Below the pieces are notes generated by a model. The model was not told the DNA's origin and searched no databases. It saw only the letters and a program-made list of their open reading frames with translations. DNA of 64,000 nt from Clostridium fungisolvens (lineage in GTDB: Bacteria > Bacillota > Clostridia > Clostridiales > Clostridiaceae), in assembly GCF_014193895.1 (NCBI RefSeq), contig NZ_BLZR01000001.1, positions 1,674,001-1,738,000 of the forward strand, written 5' to 3'. Position 1 is the first letter of the stretch. Every line of letters begins with the position of its first letter. The position numbers and the translations under genes were made by a program. This document shows positions 19,770 to 28,059 of this stretch, piece after piece.

Positions 19770-20705
19770 ATGAGAAAAGCATTTATATTTGGAATAGCTT
19801 CTTCGCTATTTTTTGCATCTGCTTTTATATTTAATCAGCAAATGAGTGTTTCAGGTGGGAGCTGGGTTTGGAGTTCTTCTCTCAGATATATTTTTATGCT
19901 GCCAATGCTTACGCTGATAATGCTTGTGCAAAATCAACTGACTCCTGTGATAAAAGATATATCAAGAAGACCTGGCAAGTGGATGTTATGGAGTACGATA
20001 GGGTTCGGTGTGTTTTATGCTCCTTTAACTTTTGCGTCAGAGTATGGTGCTTCATGGCTTGTAGCGGGAACATGGCAAATTACAATAATTGCAGGTGCAC
20101 TTTTGACTCCGATGTTTTATAAAAAAGTACAAACTGAAGATGGGGTTATCAAAGTAAGAAACAAGATTCCTAGAAAATCCTTGATAATGTCTTCTATAAT
20201 TTTAATAGGTATATTTTTAATGCAGTTTCAACATGCAAAAAGTATATCGGTATCAAAGGCTTTAATTGGAACTATACCTGTAATCATAGGTGCCTTTGCT
20301 TACCCACTTGGAAATCGAAAGATGATAGAAGTTAGCAATAATCAGTTCAGTACTCTTCAAAGAATATTTGGTATGACACTGTGTAGTATGCCATTTTGGA
20401 TAGTCCTCGCAACATGTGGCTTGTTTAATGTTGGTTTTCCAAGTGAAGGACAAGTTGTTCAATCCTTAATAGTAGCAGTGTTTTCGGGAATTATAGCAAC
20501 AACATTATTTTTCAAGGCAACTGATATGGTAAGTGAGAATCCACATAAATTAGCAGTTGTAGAATCAACTCAATCTGGAGAAGTAATATTTACCCTATTA
20601 GGAGGTATATTTTTATTTCACGATAAAATACCAACAACTACTGATTTGATAGGAATAGCTTTAGTAGTTATTGGTATGATTTTGAATAGCCTTGTTGAAT
20701 CATAG
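19770..20705 (+). CDS. EmrE/DMT family multidrug efflux transporter
   Basis: 311 residues, about ten membrane helices, of the drug/metabolite transporter superfamily in the clostridial 'multidrug resistance efflux transporter' group. It has the two-repeat organisation (helices 1-5 and 6-10). Recognisable segments are FFASAFIFNQQM, SWVWSSSLRYIFMLP and the C-terminal AVVESTQSGEVIFTLLGG. AAGGAG precedes the ATG at 19770; an in-frame extension from 19716 has no ribosome site and overlaps the operator. Probably exports small cationic compounds; substrate unknown. Confidence 0.82.
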   Translation: MRKAFIFGIASSLFFASAFIFNQQMSVSGGSWVWSSSLRYIFMLPMLTLIMLVQNQLTPVIKDISRRPGKWMLWSTIGFGVFYAPLTFASEYGASWLVAGTWQITIIAGALLTPMFYKKVQTEDGVIKVRNKIPRKSLIMSSIILIGIFLMQFQHAKSISVSKALIGTIPVIIGAFAYPLGNRKMIEVSNNQFSTLQRIFGMTLCSMPFWIVLATCGLFNVGFPSEGQVVQSLIVAVFSGIIATTLFFKATDMVSENPHKLAVVESTQSGEVIFTLLGGIFLFHDKIPTTTDLIGIALVVIGMILNSLVES

Positions 20706-20724
20706 ACATGTAGGTAAATTAAAT

Positions 20725-21309
20725 CTAATTATAACTGCCATCTTGATTGATAAAATTATTAGTAATATCATTATCTTGTGAATCTTTAAATATTGTTACT
20801 GGATATATAACGTTGGTGTAAGTATATAAAAAGTATTCTTGTTTTGATATGTCTTGTGTAATCCAATGAGCTTTATCAGTTTTTTCAACACTTAAATTGC
20901 TAGCTTGAAGGTTTTTGTTATATCCATAAAATACAAGGAATTTGTCATCTGTAGATCCATCAATAAAATGACAGGTAACTCCATTAAGTGAAGTGCTATT
21001 TCCCTGAGCTGCTCCATAAGTTGGTTTGTAAAAAAGTCCGTTGAATTTTTCTTCAAAACATTGCAGATAAAGTTCATCCTTTTTATTTTGCGATGTACTG
21101 AAAATAATCTTATACTTTTTCCCATTGTATTGATATTCAGTATCTACTCTTGTTGTCATTGCTTTCCCATATGACTTCTCAATATATGACTTAGCATTTG
21201 TGTGCCATACTAGTTTACTGTTAAAATAAGATATAACCGCAATTATAAGGATTAAAAAAGCCAAAAATAAAACTTTTTGTGCTTTTTTTATTTTTTTTAA
21301 AATATCCAT
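20725..21309 (-). CDS. membrane-anchored extracellular protein, unknown
   Basis: 194 residues. One N-terminal helix (about 12-32) precedes an external domain rich in Tyr and Asn. AAAGGAG lies 12 nt before the ATG at 21309; the longer reading frame to 21369 has no ribosome site. Convergent with the efflux gene, 20 bp apart, with no terminator seen between. No family recognised. Confidence 0.65.
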   Translation of the reverse strand: MDILKKIKKAQKVLFLAFLILIIAVISYFNSKLVWHTNAKSYIEKSYGKAMTTRVDTEYQYNGKKYKIIFSTSQNKKDELYLQCFEEKFNGLFYKPTYGAAQGNSTSLNGVTCHFIDGSTDDKFLVFYGYNKNLQASNLSVEKTDKAHWITQDISKQEYFLYTYTNVIYPVTIFKDSQDNDITNNFINQDGSYN

Positions 21310-21440
21310 TATCGGTGTATTCTCCTTTATAAGTTTTTGATTTCTAAATTTATCACTATATAATCGCATTCTTGAAGACTTTCATAAACAAGTTACACGC
21401 CTTTATAATCATAGATATAATTTATGCAACAAGCTGAAGC

Positions 21441-21998
21441 CTATTTTTTCTCTAGCATATAATAGTCATCATATATCATGAATTTACGGCCTAGTGGGTA
21501 ATATCCCTGATTTGTTAATGCTAAAATTCTTTCACTGGCAGCTGGAATGGCTTTTGTAAGAATTGCTTTAACATCAAAAGCATCAAAAAAGTTATTGTTT
21601 GCAATCTGTAATATATCGCTAATTATTGGTTCAGTTTCATAGTGGCTTTGTAAATCTATTCGCAAAAGACCATAATGATTAAATTCATCGTCTGCAATTC
21701 TATGAAACATTTCAATAGTTCCAAGCTTTTCATTAGTATCATTTAAAATTATTGTCCATCTTATAAAATACTTGTGAATATATGAAAAGTTCCAAAATTC
21801 AATTGCTTGTCTCATTCTTTCCTTAGTTGTATAGTGAAAATTATCCCCATTACAATTATCAGAATTAAAGAAAGGTACTGCTTTTTCGTCAGAATAGCAG
21901 TTTAATAAACCTTCTGTATCTTCTAATTTTGTTTGCCTTAGTGAAATAAAACTACCTTTATATATTGGACAATTGGTGTATATATTTTGTAATGTCAT
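21441..21998 (-). CDS. GNAT-like protein with degenerate acetyl-CoA motif
   Basis: 185 residues. The beginning FISLRQTKLEDTEGLLNCYSD and the overall order match RimJ/RimL-type acetyltransferases (GNAT). The position of the acetyl-CoA loop (R/Q-x-x-G-x-G/A) reads SHYETEPI, with both glycines missing, so catalysis is doubtful. AAAAGGAG precedes the ATG. It is first in a run of minus-strand single genes, not clearly an operon. Confidence 0.7.
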   Translation of the reverse strand: MTLQNIYTNCPIYKGSFISLRQTKLEDTEGLLNCYSDEKAVPFFNSDNCNGDNFHYTTKERMRQAIEFWNFSYIHKYFIRWTIILNDTNEKLGTIEMFHRIADDEFNHYGLLRIDLQSHYETEPIISDILQIANNNFFDAFDVKAILTKAIPAASERILALTNQGYYPLGRKFMIYDDYYMLEKK

Positions 21999-22119
21999 AA
22001 AAATTTACTCCTTTTACGTATTTGCTTAAGCTTTTAAAGCAAGTCTATATTTTTAGTCAATTATTTTAGAATGTTAATGTGTTTTCTCAATTTGCTTTAT
22101 AGCATTAATAATCCTTTAT

Positions 22120-22530
22120 TTATATATTTTTTGTAAATATAATTTCTAAAGGCTCATTTTCTAGTAATAAGCTTCCTGCATCTTTATAGCCTAGTTTTCT
22201 ATAAAAATGCTGAGCTAGTTCATTTGATAAAGTAGAGGTCATAACTAATTCATAGCCTTTAGCTTTCATTTCAACTTCCCAAAAACGAACTAAAGCTGTT
22301 CCAAACCCTTTACCTCTATAGGCTTCATCAATATAAAGCATATTCATAAAGGGAGTGTTGTCCCAAAAGTAATTGAATCTTAACCATCCAAGTATTTTAT
22401 TTTCTTTATCTTTTACTAACAAAATCTCCTTAGATTTAATTTTCATCTCTATTAGTTCATTAGAAACATGTTTATCATTGACAATAATATATTGAATTTC
22501 TGCCTCATTTGCATAGTCTATATTAATCAT
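22120..22530 (-). CDS. GNAT acetyltransferase
   Basis: 136 residues, a short single-domain GNAT. The acetyl-CoA loop RGKGFGTALV follows LYIDEAY, and the late motif SNELAQHFYRKLGYKDAG is typical. AAAGGA ribosome site. The N-terminus IDYANEAEIQYIIVNDKHVS is that of generic acetyltransferases; substrate unknown. Confidence 0.82.
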   Translation of the reverse strand: MINIDYANEAEIQYIIVNDKHVSNELIEMKIKSKEILLVKDKENKILGWLRFNYFWDNTPFMNMLYIDEAYRGKGFGTALVRFWEVEMKAKGYELVMTSTLSNELAQHFYRKLGYKDAGSLLLENEPLEIIFTKNI

Positions 22531-22737
22531 TTATTATCACATCCTTTATAAAAATATTCTGGGCTAATGGTTTTTATATAGATATATTAGTTCCGAACAA
22601 ATTGTATTAATTAAATAATTATCAATAAAAGTTGAAATAATTATTAGTACACTTTTTAATAATGAAACGGAATATATATAATATTGGATAAGTTATTATG
22701 AAGTAAGTGGTATTTTACGCAGAAGAAATAAACTAAT

Positions 22738-23226
22738 TTATTTCTTCATAAGAAGTTCTTCTTCATAATTCATAGAACTATATAAACTTTTTAACTTCTC
22801 AACAACTTTATTATCTACAGGTGTGTAACATAACTCAGTGGTTTCAGTACCGCTATTTTTGTATACATAGATTTGATTTTTAGAAAAAACTATTGAGCGT
22901 ATAGAATTGTTAGATTGCTCTTCGTTGTCCATAAAGCCAATAATAAAATCAGCTTTTTTCTCCTTCTGATTCACTGATACACAATCTATTGTTTTTAGGT
23001 ATTCAGCTATTTTGGTTATATCATCTGACCTAATAACCATTTTACTTCTACCTGATTCTTTTTGAGCACTGGTGATTGTCATGTTATCAAATTCTACTCT
23101 TTTAGTTGAGCTAACTTGGATGTCGCTAAATGGTTTTAAAGTTTCTTTATTTATAGGTTTAGAACATCCAGTAACTAATAACATAGCTAAAGAAAAAAGA
23201 ACAAAAATAAAAGATTTTAAGTTCAA
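22738..23226 (-). CDS. lipoprotein, unknown
   Basis: 162 residues with a lipoprotein signal, MNLKSFIFVLFSLAMLLVTG then C21 (lipobox LVTGC), so it should be lipid-anchored on the outside of the membrane. The mature part has alternating beta-type strands with no recognised domain. GGGGATGAT lies upstream. Monocistronic. Confidence 0.75.
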   Translation of the reverse strand: MNLKSFIFVLFSLAMLLVTGCSKPINKETLKPFSDIQVSSTKRVEFDNMTITSAQKESGRSKMVIRSDDITKIAEYLKTIDCVSVNQKEKKADFIIGFMDNEEQSNNSIRSIVFSKNQIYVYKNSGTETTELCYTPVDNKVVEKLKSLYSSMNYEEELLMKK

Positions 23227-23705
23227 AATATCATCCCCATTTTTTTTATTAACAAATATTTTACAATAATTCTAAATCATTTCCATAAAGGCTTCAAGTA
23301 TATTCCAGTTACAAATTATACAAAGTCATACCAGTTAACACTAAAAGCAATCTTCAAAACTCATCTATGTTTTAAAGTTTCGACAGTCTAATAGTAAGCC
23401 GTTAAAAAAACTCATTTTTTCCAGTGAGAGAATATATAAATTTTAAGTTTAATAACTAAAATAATATAAACGGACATAAAATTTTTTCTATTGAGTTCCT
23501 GACGCAACTATTAAGTTATGCATGTTTGATAATCCCCAGATGCCACGATTATCAAACATGCATAACGTAAGTTTTCGTAATGGAACCCTTTAGTAATAAG
23601 CGATATAAAACTAATAAATATACAATATGTGGAATGAAATGTTATAATCTGTATATGGTAAGTTTATGAATTTGAAAAGTCATATTATTAATAGGGGATA
23701 ATGTT
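23227..23705. other. intergenic region with a long hairpin
   Basis: No gene. Holds the 19-bp inverted repeat at 23515-23566 and the promoter region of the 23706 methyltransferase (TATAAT near 23641). Confidence 0.6.
23515..23566. repeat. perfect 19-bp inverted repeat
   Basis: GTTATGCATGTTTGATAAT (23515-23533) and its exact complement (23548-23566), spacer 14 bp. Outside the perfect arms the complementarity continues imperfectly, including GTTCC (23495 region) against GGAAC (23582 region). The whole resembles a small MITE or a REP-like hairpin, not a terminator. Confidence 0.65.
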
Positions 23706-24596
23706 ATGAGTGAAACTTTATGGAATGAGAAGCTTGATTTCTTAAAAGCAATTCGAACTGGATGGTGTAATGCTGACTATATTGAGTTTTTGGTAGAGAA
23801 GGTTTGGAAGATAAATAAGCCGGTTAATATATTAGACTTTGGATGTGGATTTGGTTATGTTGGATTATTATTACTTCCAATATTGCCTAAAGGAAGTACA
23901 TATACAGGAATTGATTTTAGCGAGATCCTTTTAACTGAAGCAGAAAATATTTTTGATGGATCAGGTTATTCTACAAGATTTATTAAAGCAAATCTTAGTG
24001 AGTATAGACCTATAGAAATGTACGATATTGTAATTTCACAGGCTGTTTTAAGACATATTCCAGGTGCAAAAGATATTTTGGAGAAAATGATACAATCAGT
24101 TGTCAAAGATGGATTAGTGATATGTATGGAAGGAGATCTGGAGATAGAAAAAGCAGGTCAGTATTTTGAAGGTTTCGATTATACAGAACTGGATATTCCC
24201 AGGTTACATAGAAAAATGTTTAAAAAAGAACTATCAGATGGGGGAAGGGATTATAGATTTGGCATAAAAATACCTGTTTTGATGCAGCAGCTTGGTCTAA
24301 GAGATGTTGGAGTTAGAATGAATGACTGTGTAAAATTTATAAATCCATTTGGTGATAAAGATGAACATGAGAAAAAGTATAATGCCATAGTTAAAGCTTG
24401 GGGATGGGATGAAAAAATATCAAATCACGAAAAGTTAAATCTCATAAATACATTTATACAAAGAGGATTAAGTGAAGAAGAGGCAGGGAAATTTGTGGAT
24501 GGACAAATTAAGATTAGCAATTATGCAAGAGAGCATAAAGACAGTGCTTTTATAATTCAGGCACCATGTATATTGATTTCTTATGGTAGAAAGTAA
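23706..24596 (+). CDS. class I SAM-dependent methyltransferase
   Basis: 296 residues. Motif I is ILDFGCGFGYVGLLLLPIL (about 41-59), followed by the acidic strand YTGIDFSE (motif II) and DIVISQAVLRHI (motif IV). The C-terminal third (200-296) is an extra helical region. AGGGGA lies upstream. A short ORF with a weak ribosome site overlaps the leader but I do not call it. Substrate unknown; the gene sits among resistance-like enzymes, so small-molecule methylation is a possibility. Confidence 0.82.
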   Translation: MSETLWNEKLDFLKAIRTGWCNADYIEFLVEKVWKINKPVNILDFGCGFGYVGLLLLPILPKGSTYTGIDFSEILLTEAENIFDGSGYSTRFIKANLSEYRPIEMYDIVISQAVLRHIPGAKDILEKMIQSVVKDGLVICMEGDLEIEKAGQYFEGFDYTELDIPRLHRKMFKKELSDGGRDYRFGIKIPVLMQQLGLRDVGVRMNDCVKFINPFGDKDEHEKKYNAIVKAWGWDEKISNHEKLNLINTFIQRGLSEEEAGKFVDGQIKISNYAREHKDSAFIIQAPCILISYGRK

Positions 24597-24680
24597 ATTT
24601 TTGTAGAAATGTGTTATAAGAAAAGAAAACTTAATTATCTGTTTTTAATTTAAATAAATCAATTCAGGAGGTCAAATTAT

Positions 24681-24716
24681 ATGAGAAATATGGGGAAATT
24701 AAGAAATATCCTTTAG
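24681..24716 (+). CDS. leader peptide, 11 residues
   Basis: MRNMGKLRNIL, with AGGAGG 8-9 nt before the ATG, a better site than many real genes here. The last codons and stop (ATC CTT TAG) contain CCTTTA, complementary to the downstream gene's Shine-Dalgarno. Too short for an independent role; inferred leader. A vestige of a deleted gene is the alternative. Confidence 0.55.
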   Translation: MRNMGKLRNIL

Positions 24717-24736
24717 TTTAAGATAATTAAAGGAGG
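24710..24736 (+). promoter_or_regulatory. translational attenuator of the 24747 nucleotidyltransferase
   Basis: CCTTTA (24710-24715, end of the leader) pairs with TAAAGG (24728-24733), which is part of the AAAGGAGG ribosome site of the nucleotidyltransferase. A ribosome stalled at the leader end would open the hairpin. Only one pairing partner is seen, as in cat-type attenuators. Confidence 0.5.
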
Positions 24737-24746
24737 AATATAAAAT

Positions 24747-25571
24747 ATGAATATTAACAAAGAAGTAATGGAGCAGGAAGCTCGAAGTTTTTTATCAGTG
24801 TTATTTATATTACCAGAAGTGGAAAAGGTTCAAATAAAGGATGTATTTATTTTATCTATGGATGATAACCGAAATATCAAAAAGGGCTTAGAGCAATGTT
24901 ATCATGATAAATATAGTGATGTAGATATAAATGTTTATTTAAGACTACACCCTAATGATTATTATGATGAAACTCCAATCTATAAGAAGTATTTTTCCAG
25001 ATTAGATATTCAAGATAGAATATTTGGCATCATATTTCAAAAAAGAGTTGAAGATAAAGAAGGAATGCGTATATGTCTTAATAACGGTATACGAATTGAC
25101 TTTTCCTGTTTTTGCAGGTGTGATGAAACTGCTAAGCTATTGAAATATACACAAACATCCATTGAGGATAATGGAAAGTTATCATGCAAATATGATTTTG
25201 AAAAAGCAGATTGGTTTTGGTTTGTCGCAGTGCAAGCTTTAGGTAAATTGATGAGGAAGGACTATTTAATCTCCTCACATTTAGCTCATATGCTTATTAT
25301 GGAAGGTCTAGTAACTCAAATGATTATTAGAGACAACCAGTATAATACGAACTTTCATAGATATGGATATTCAGAGAAGCTAGAGTATTTAAAAGTAGAA
25401 ACGACATATATAAATGAGTTTAAAATCCATAATGATGAAACCTATAATCATATTGCTGAACTTTTATATGAAGCAGTATTTAGTTATGATGAATTAGAAA
25501 TTAAGTTCGACACTAGTTATGTCAGTAGACTTAAGCTATTTATGGAAATTTGGAGTGAATATATAAAATAA
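24747..25571 (+). CDS. nucleotidyltransferase-fold protein, possibly drug-modifying
   Basis: 274 residues. SDVDINVYL (D58, D60) and GIRIDFSCF (D118) supply the three acidic residues expected for a DNA polymerase beta-type nucleotidyltransferase such as aminoglycoside or lincosamide nucleotidyltransferases. The usual GS ahead of DxD is not evident, so the family is called by overall pattern. The C-terminal half is helical. AAAGGAGG precedes the ATG and can be masked by the leader hairpin. It overlaps or nearly abuts the following kinase gene, so the two form an operon. Antibiotic modification is an inference. Confidence 0.65.
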   Translation: MNINKEVMEQEARSFLSVLFILPEVEKVQIKDVFILSMDDNRNIKKGLEQCYHDKYSDVDINVYLRLHPNDYYDETPIYKKYFSRLDIQDRIFGIIFQKRVEDKEGMRICLNNGIRIDFSCFCRCDETAKLLKYTQTSIEDNGKLSCKYDFEKADWFWFVAVQALGKLMRKDYLISSHLAHMLIMEGLVTQMIIRDNQYNTNFHRYGYSEKLEYLKVETTYINEFKIHNDETYNHIAELLYEAVFSYDELEIKFDTSYVSRLKLFMEIWSEYIK

Positions 25572-25594
25572 TGTGTAAAAAGGAGGTGGCTCTT

Positions 25595-26101
25595 ATGATG
25601 AAGAACCTAATTTTTATAAATGGAACCATGGGAGTAGGAAAGACGACAACAAGTAAGATTCTGCAAAAGTTGTTACCTAAATCTATTTTTCTTGATGGTG
25701 ATTGGTGCTGGGATATGTCACCTTTTATTGTCACAGAGGAAACTAAGAAGATGGTTATTGATAATATAACCTATATGTTAAATAATTTTATTGCATGCTC
25801 TGAGTATGAAAATATTATCTTTTGCTGGGTTATGCATGAACAAAGCATTATTGATGAAATATTATCAAGATTAGATACAAGGGATTGTAAGGAGTATAAG
25901 TTCTCAATAATATGTTCAGAGGAAGCACTAATAGCAAGAATTAAAGAAGATATAAAGCAGGGGATACGTAGAGAAGATGTTATTGAGAGAACTGTGCCAA
26001 GATTGCAGTGCTATCATAATATGGATACTGAAAAGATAGATGTTAGCAATATTTCAGCAAAAGAGGCAGCAGAGATAATATATAATAAGATTACCATTTA
26101 G
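25595..26101 (+). CDS. P-loop kinase/AAA-type ATPase
   Basis: 168 residues from the ATG at 25595, which has AAGGAGG 8 nt upstream; an in-frame ATG at 25571 overlaps the previous stop but is poorly placed. Walker A is INGTMGVGKTTTSK. FLDGDWCWDMSP follows, resembling the substrate-binding loop of gluconate/shikimate or chloramphenicol phosphotransferase-type small kinases. Arg-rich lid around RIKEDIKQGIRREDVIERT. Co-transcribed with the nucleotidyltransferase. The substrate is unknown. Confidence 0.75.
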   Translation: MMKNLIFINGTMGVGKTTTSKILQKLLPKSIFLDGDWCWDMSPFIVTEETKKMVIDNITYMLNNFIACSEYENIIFCWVMHEQSIIDEILSRLDTRDCKEYKFSIICSEEALIARIKEDIKQGIRREDVIERTVPRLQCYHNMDTEKIDVSNISAKEAAEIIYNKITI

Positions 26102-26154
26102 TAATAAAATAAGTAACTTAATGATAGATCAAATTAGTTATTATGGGGAGAATC

Positions 26155-26508
26155 ATGAAAAAGGTTATTGCTATAATCACCATTATTATAGTTTTGTTTG
26201 CAGGTTTTTATATTTATAAAATAAAGAGTTTTGAAAATCAAAGGCCTGAAAAAATTACTAACGCTAAAGCCGCAATGGAAAAGTATTTATCGGAAAAGGG
26301 TATTAAAAATGGAGATTATGATTTATTTGTTGATTATCGTTTAGACAGTAAAATGCTTGGTTATGGGGGATATGTGATTAAGGTTACCTTTAAAGACGAG
26401 CCTTCAGTGACATATGTATATGATTATTCTGGCGAGAAAAAAATATCTTCTAGATCAATGGTAGATAACTCTAATCCAGATAATAAAAGTTTCAAGCATG
26501 AAAATTAG
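26155..26508 (+). CDS. DUF3139-like membrane-anchored protein
   Basis: 117 residues. MKKVIAIITIIIVLFAGFYIYK is a signal anchor; the external part begins with an Ala/Lys helix, AKAAMEKYLSEKGI, then beta strands YDLFVDYRLD and GGYVIKVTFKDEPSVTY, the arrangement of DUF3139 proteins. GGGGAGA lies 4 nt before the ATG at 26155. It may be co-transcribed with the kinase, 53 bp upstream. Function of the family unknown. Confidence 0.65.
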   Translation: MKKVIAIITIIIVLFAGFYIYKIKSFENQRPEKITNAKAAMEKYLSEKGIKNGDYDLFVDYRLDSKMLGYGGYVIKVTFKDEPSVTYVYDYSGEKKISSRSMVDNSNPDNKSFKHEN

Positions 26509-26566
26509 CTTAAATAATGTAAGAAAAAACTAAATAATATTGATTGGAGTGAGGGGGATTTTAAAT

Positions 26567-27103
26567 ATTAAGAAAAAACCAGTTTATCTTTTGCTATGCA
26601 TTATCCTAATAGTACTAATAGCTTATAATGTAAGGCAGCCTCAATCTATAAAGACCAAGCCTTATGATGGAAGAAATTTAAGCATTGGAATAATAGGAGA
26701 AATACCAAAGGTTCGTGAAAAACAAGTTAAGTTCACAAAAATTCAGTTCTCTGATTTAGAAAAAGAGCAGTTTGATTCTAATTATGATGCAATCTTTATA
26801 ACTAAAGAAAACTTGTCTGAGGCAGCACAAGCAAAATATGCTTCGATATATAAAAAATCTAACATTCCATTCTTTTTTATCCAGACTAAAAAGAGCTTTC
26901 CACCATTTACCCTTGAAGAACTATCATATGAGGATGCAGCAGATTCAAAAGATCTAACATATGCTACGGGCATATTAAGTAATGGAGATAATATAACAGC
27001 TTGGAGATATGGATTATACAACGATATTGAAAATGAAGATAATATTAAAGTAGTTTTTACAAATATTTTTCAGACAATATCTGAGAAGGTAGAGGCAAAG
27101 TAA
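26567..27103 (+). CDS. membrane-anchored protein, probable AUU start
   Basis: 178 residues from the proposed start. The sequence reads (M)KKKPVYLLLCIILIVLIAYN, a textbook signal anchor, then an external domain. GAGGGGG (26551-26557) lies 9 nt before ATT at 26567. In-frame alternatives TTG 26540 and GTG 26549 would place this Shine-Dalgarno inside the coding region. The external part (SIGIIGEIPKVREKQVKFTKIQF... YDAIFITKENL) looks like a small alpha/beta domain. 58 bp after the DUF3139-like gene; both may be expressed together. A terminator follows. Confidence 0.6.
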   Translation: MKKKPVYLLLCIILIVLIAYNVRQPQSIKTKPYDGRNLSIGIIGEIPKVREKQVKFTKIQFSDLEKEQFDSNYDAIFITKENLSEAAQAKYASIYKKSNIPFFFIQTKKSFPPFTLEELSYEDAADSKDLTYATGILSNGDNITAWRYGLYNDIENEDNIKVVFTNIFQTISEKVEAK

Positions 27104-27116
27104 AGTTAAGATACGC

Positions 27117-27157
27117 AAAAAAAGTCGCTGAAGTAGGATCACTTCAGCGACTTTTTA
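27117..27157 (+). terminator. Rho-independent terminator
   Basis: AAAGTCGCTGAAGT (27121-27134) and ACTTCAGCGACTTT (27141-27154), a perfect 14-bp stem, A-run before and T-run after, so it can work in both directions. Confidence 0.9.
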
Positions 27158-27285
27158 TAACACAAAATAGTCCTGCTTTACGACGTAAAAACACCGCAAA
27201 ACTCAATTTTGAATAATGCAGTGTTTCAAGTAATTCTTCTTTTTTTTTATGTGACGTTAAATATGAAGATTGTGAGTTAAAAATA

Positions 27286-27522
27286 TCAAGTTCTTTCAAA
27301 AAATTTTAATATAAAAATAATAATTTGAAATAATATTGTGAGTATAACTCCTGTAGACAGAACTACTGCGTACTTTAGCAAGGGTGTTTCTTTAACAAGT
27401 TTACCTTCATATTTAGCACTTTTTAAAGCCGATAAAAGCAACACAAAACCTACTATTGCTATGAATATGGAACATATTCCACCTAATATAGAAATGTTTT
27501 TTAATAAGTGATACCAATTCAT
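27286..27522 (-). CDS. small membrane protein, unknown
   Basis: 78 residues with two hydrophobic helices (about 10-32 and 48-73) and a charged middle. AGAGGG lies 7 nt upstream. Followed on the same strand by nothing nearer than the terminator at 27117. Similar in size and style to the 27613 gene; no family recognised. Confidence 0.65.
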   Translation of the reverse strand: MNWYHLLKNISILGGICSIFIAIVGFVLLLSALKSAKYEGKLVKETPLLKYAVVLSTGVILTILFQIIIFILKFFERT

Positions 27523-27612
27523 TATTAATCCCTCTTATACGTTCATAATTGATATAGCCTTTTGTTTCGTAATAAATTACTACTGCGAACTTTCATTATA
27601 CTTATAATAACA

Positions 27613-27840
27613 TTATCTTAAAAACACACGAATTAACCCCGATATTGCAGTTATTGATATTCCTAATACCTCTAATTTTTGATTTTTGATAAGGTTTAAC
27701 ATTATATTTTCAGGAACGATTTCCGTTTCATCCATTTGATCTAATTTTTTTGATATTTTCCGTATTTCTATGAATGAAACTAACATTAAAATTAGGCCTA
27801 ACACAGTAGCAATAAAAGTAATGATTATCCATTTATTCAT
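27613..27840 (-). CDS. small membrane protein, unknown
   Basis: 75 residues from the ATG at 27840, with AAAGGAGG 12 nt upstream; the longer frame from 27867 has no ribosome site. An N-terminal helix (about 4-24) and a weaker C-terminal one flank a charged segment, IRKISKKLDQMDETEI. Pair with 27286 on the same strand. Confidence 0.62.
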   Translation of the reverse strand: MNKWIIITFIATVLGLILMLVSFIEIRKISKKLDQMDETEIVPENIMLNLIKNQKLEVLGISITAISGLIRVFLR

Positions 27841-28059
27841 GATATTTTCATTCCTCCTTTGTTGCATTATCTTTTAAATACTTATGCCACTCTGACTTAA
27901 TTACTTGTAATTATACCACCTATAACCAAGTTATTCCATGTGATATATAGCTATTTGAAAGTTTTAATATCATTCTATAAACTGCATTATTCAATTCTCA
28001 AAGAACACTCTTTGTATTTTTGTTTTATCAGTTAAGTAGTATTAGCTTCATATTTCGTT

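Noticed and set aside
19868..20122. 84-codon plus-strand ORF inside the EmrE-like gene.
   Set aside because: Out of frame with the pump gene, no ribosome site, cysteine-rich nonsense sequence.
23670..23705. Possible 11-codon leader ORF MNLKSHIINRG before the 23706 methyltransferase.
   Set aside because: Its ribosome site is weak and no complementary hairpin to the methyltransferase ribosome site is seen, unlike 19508 and 24681.
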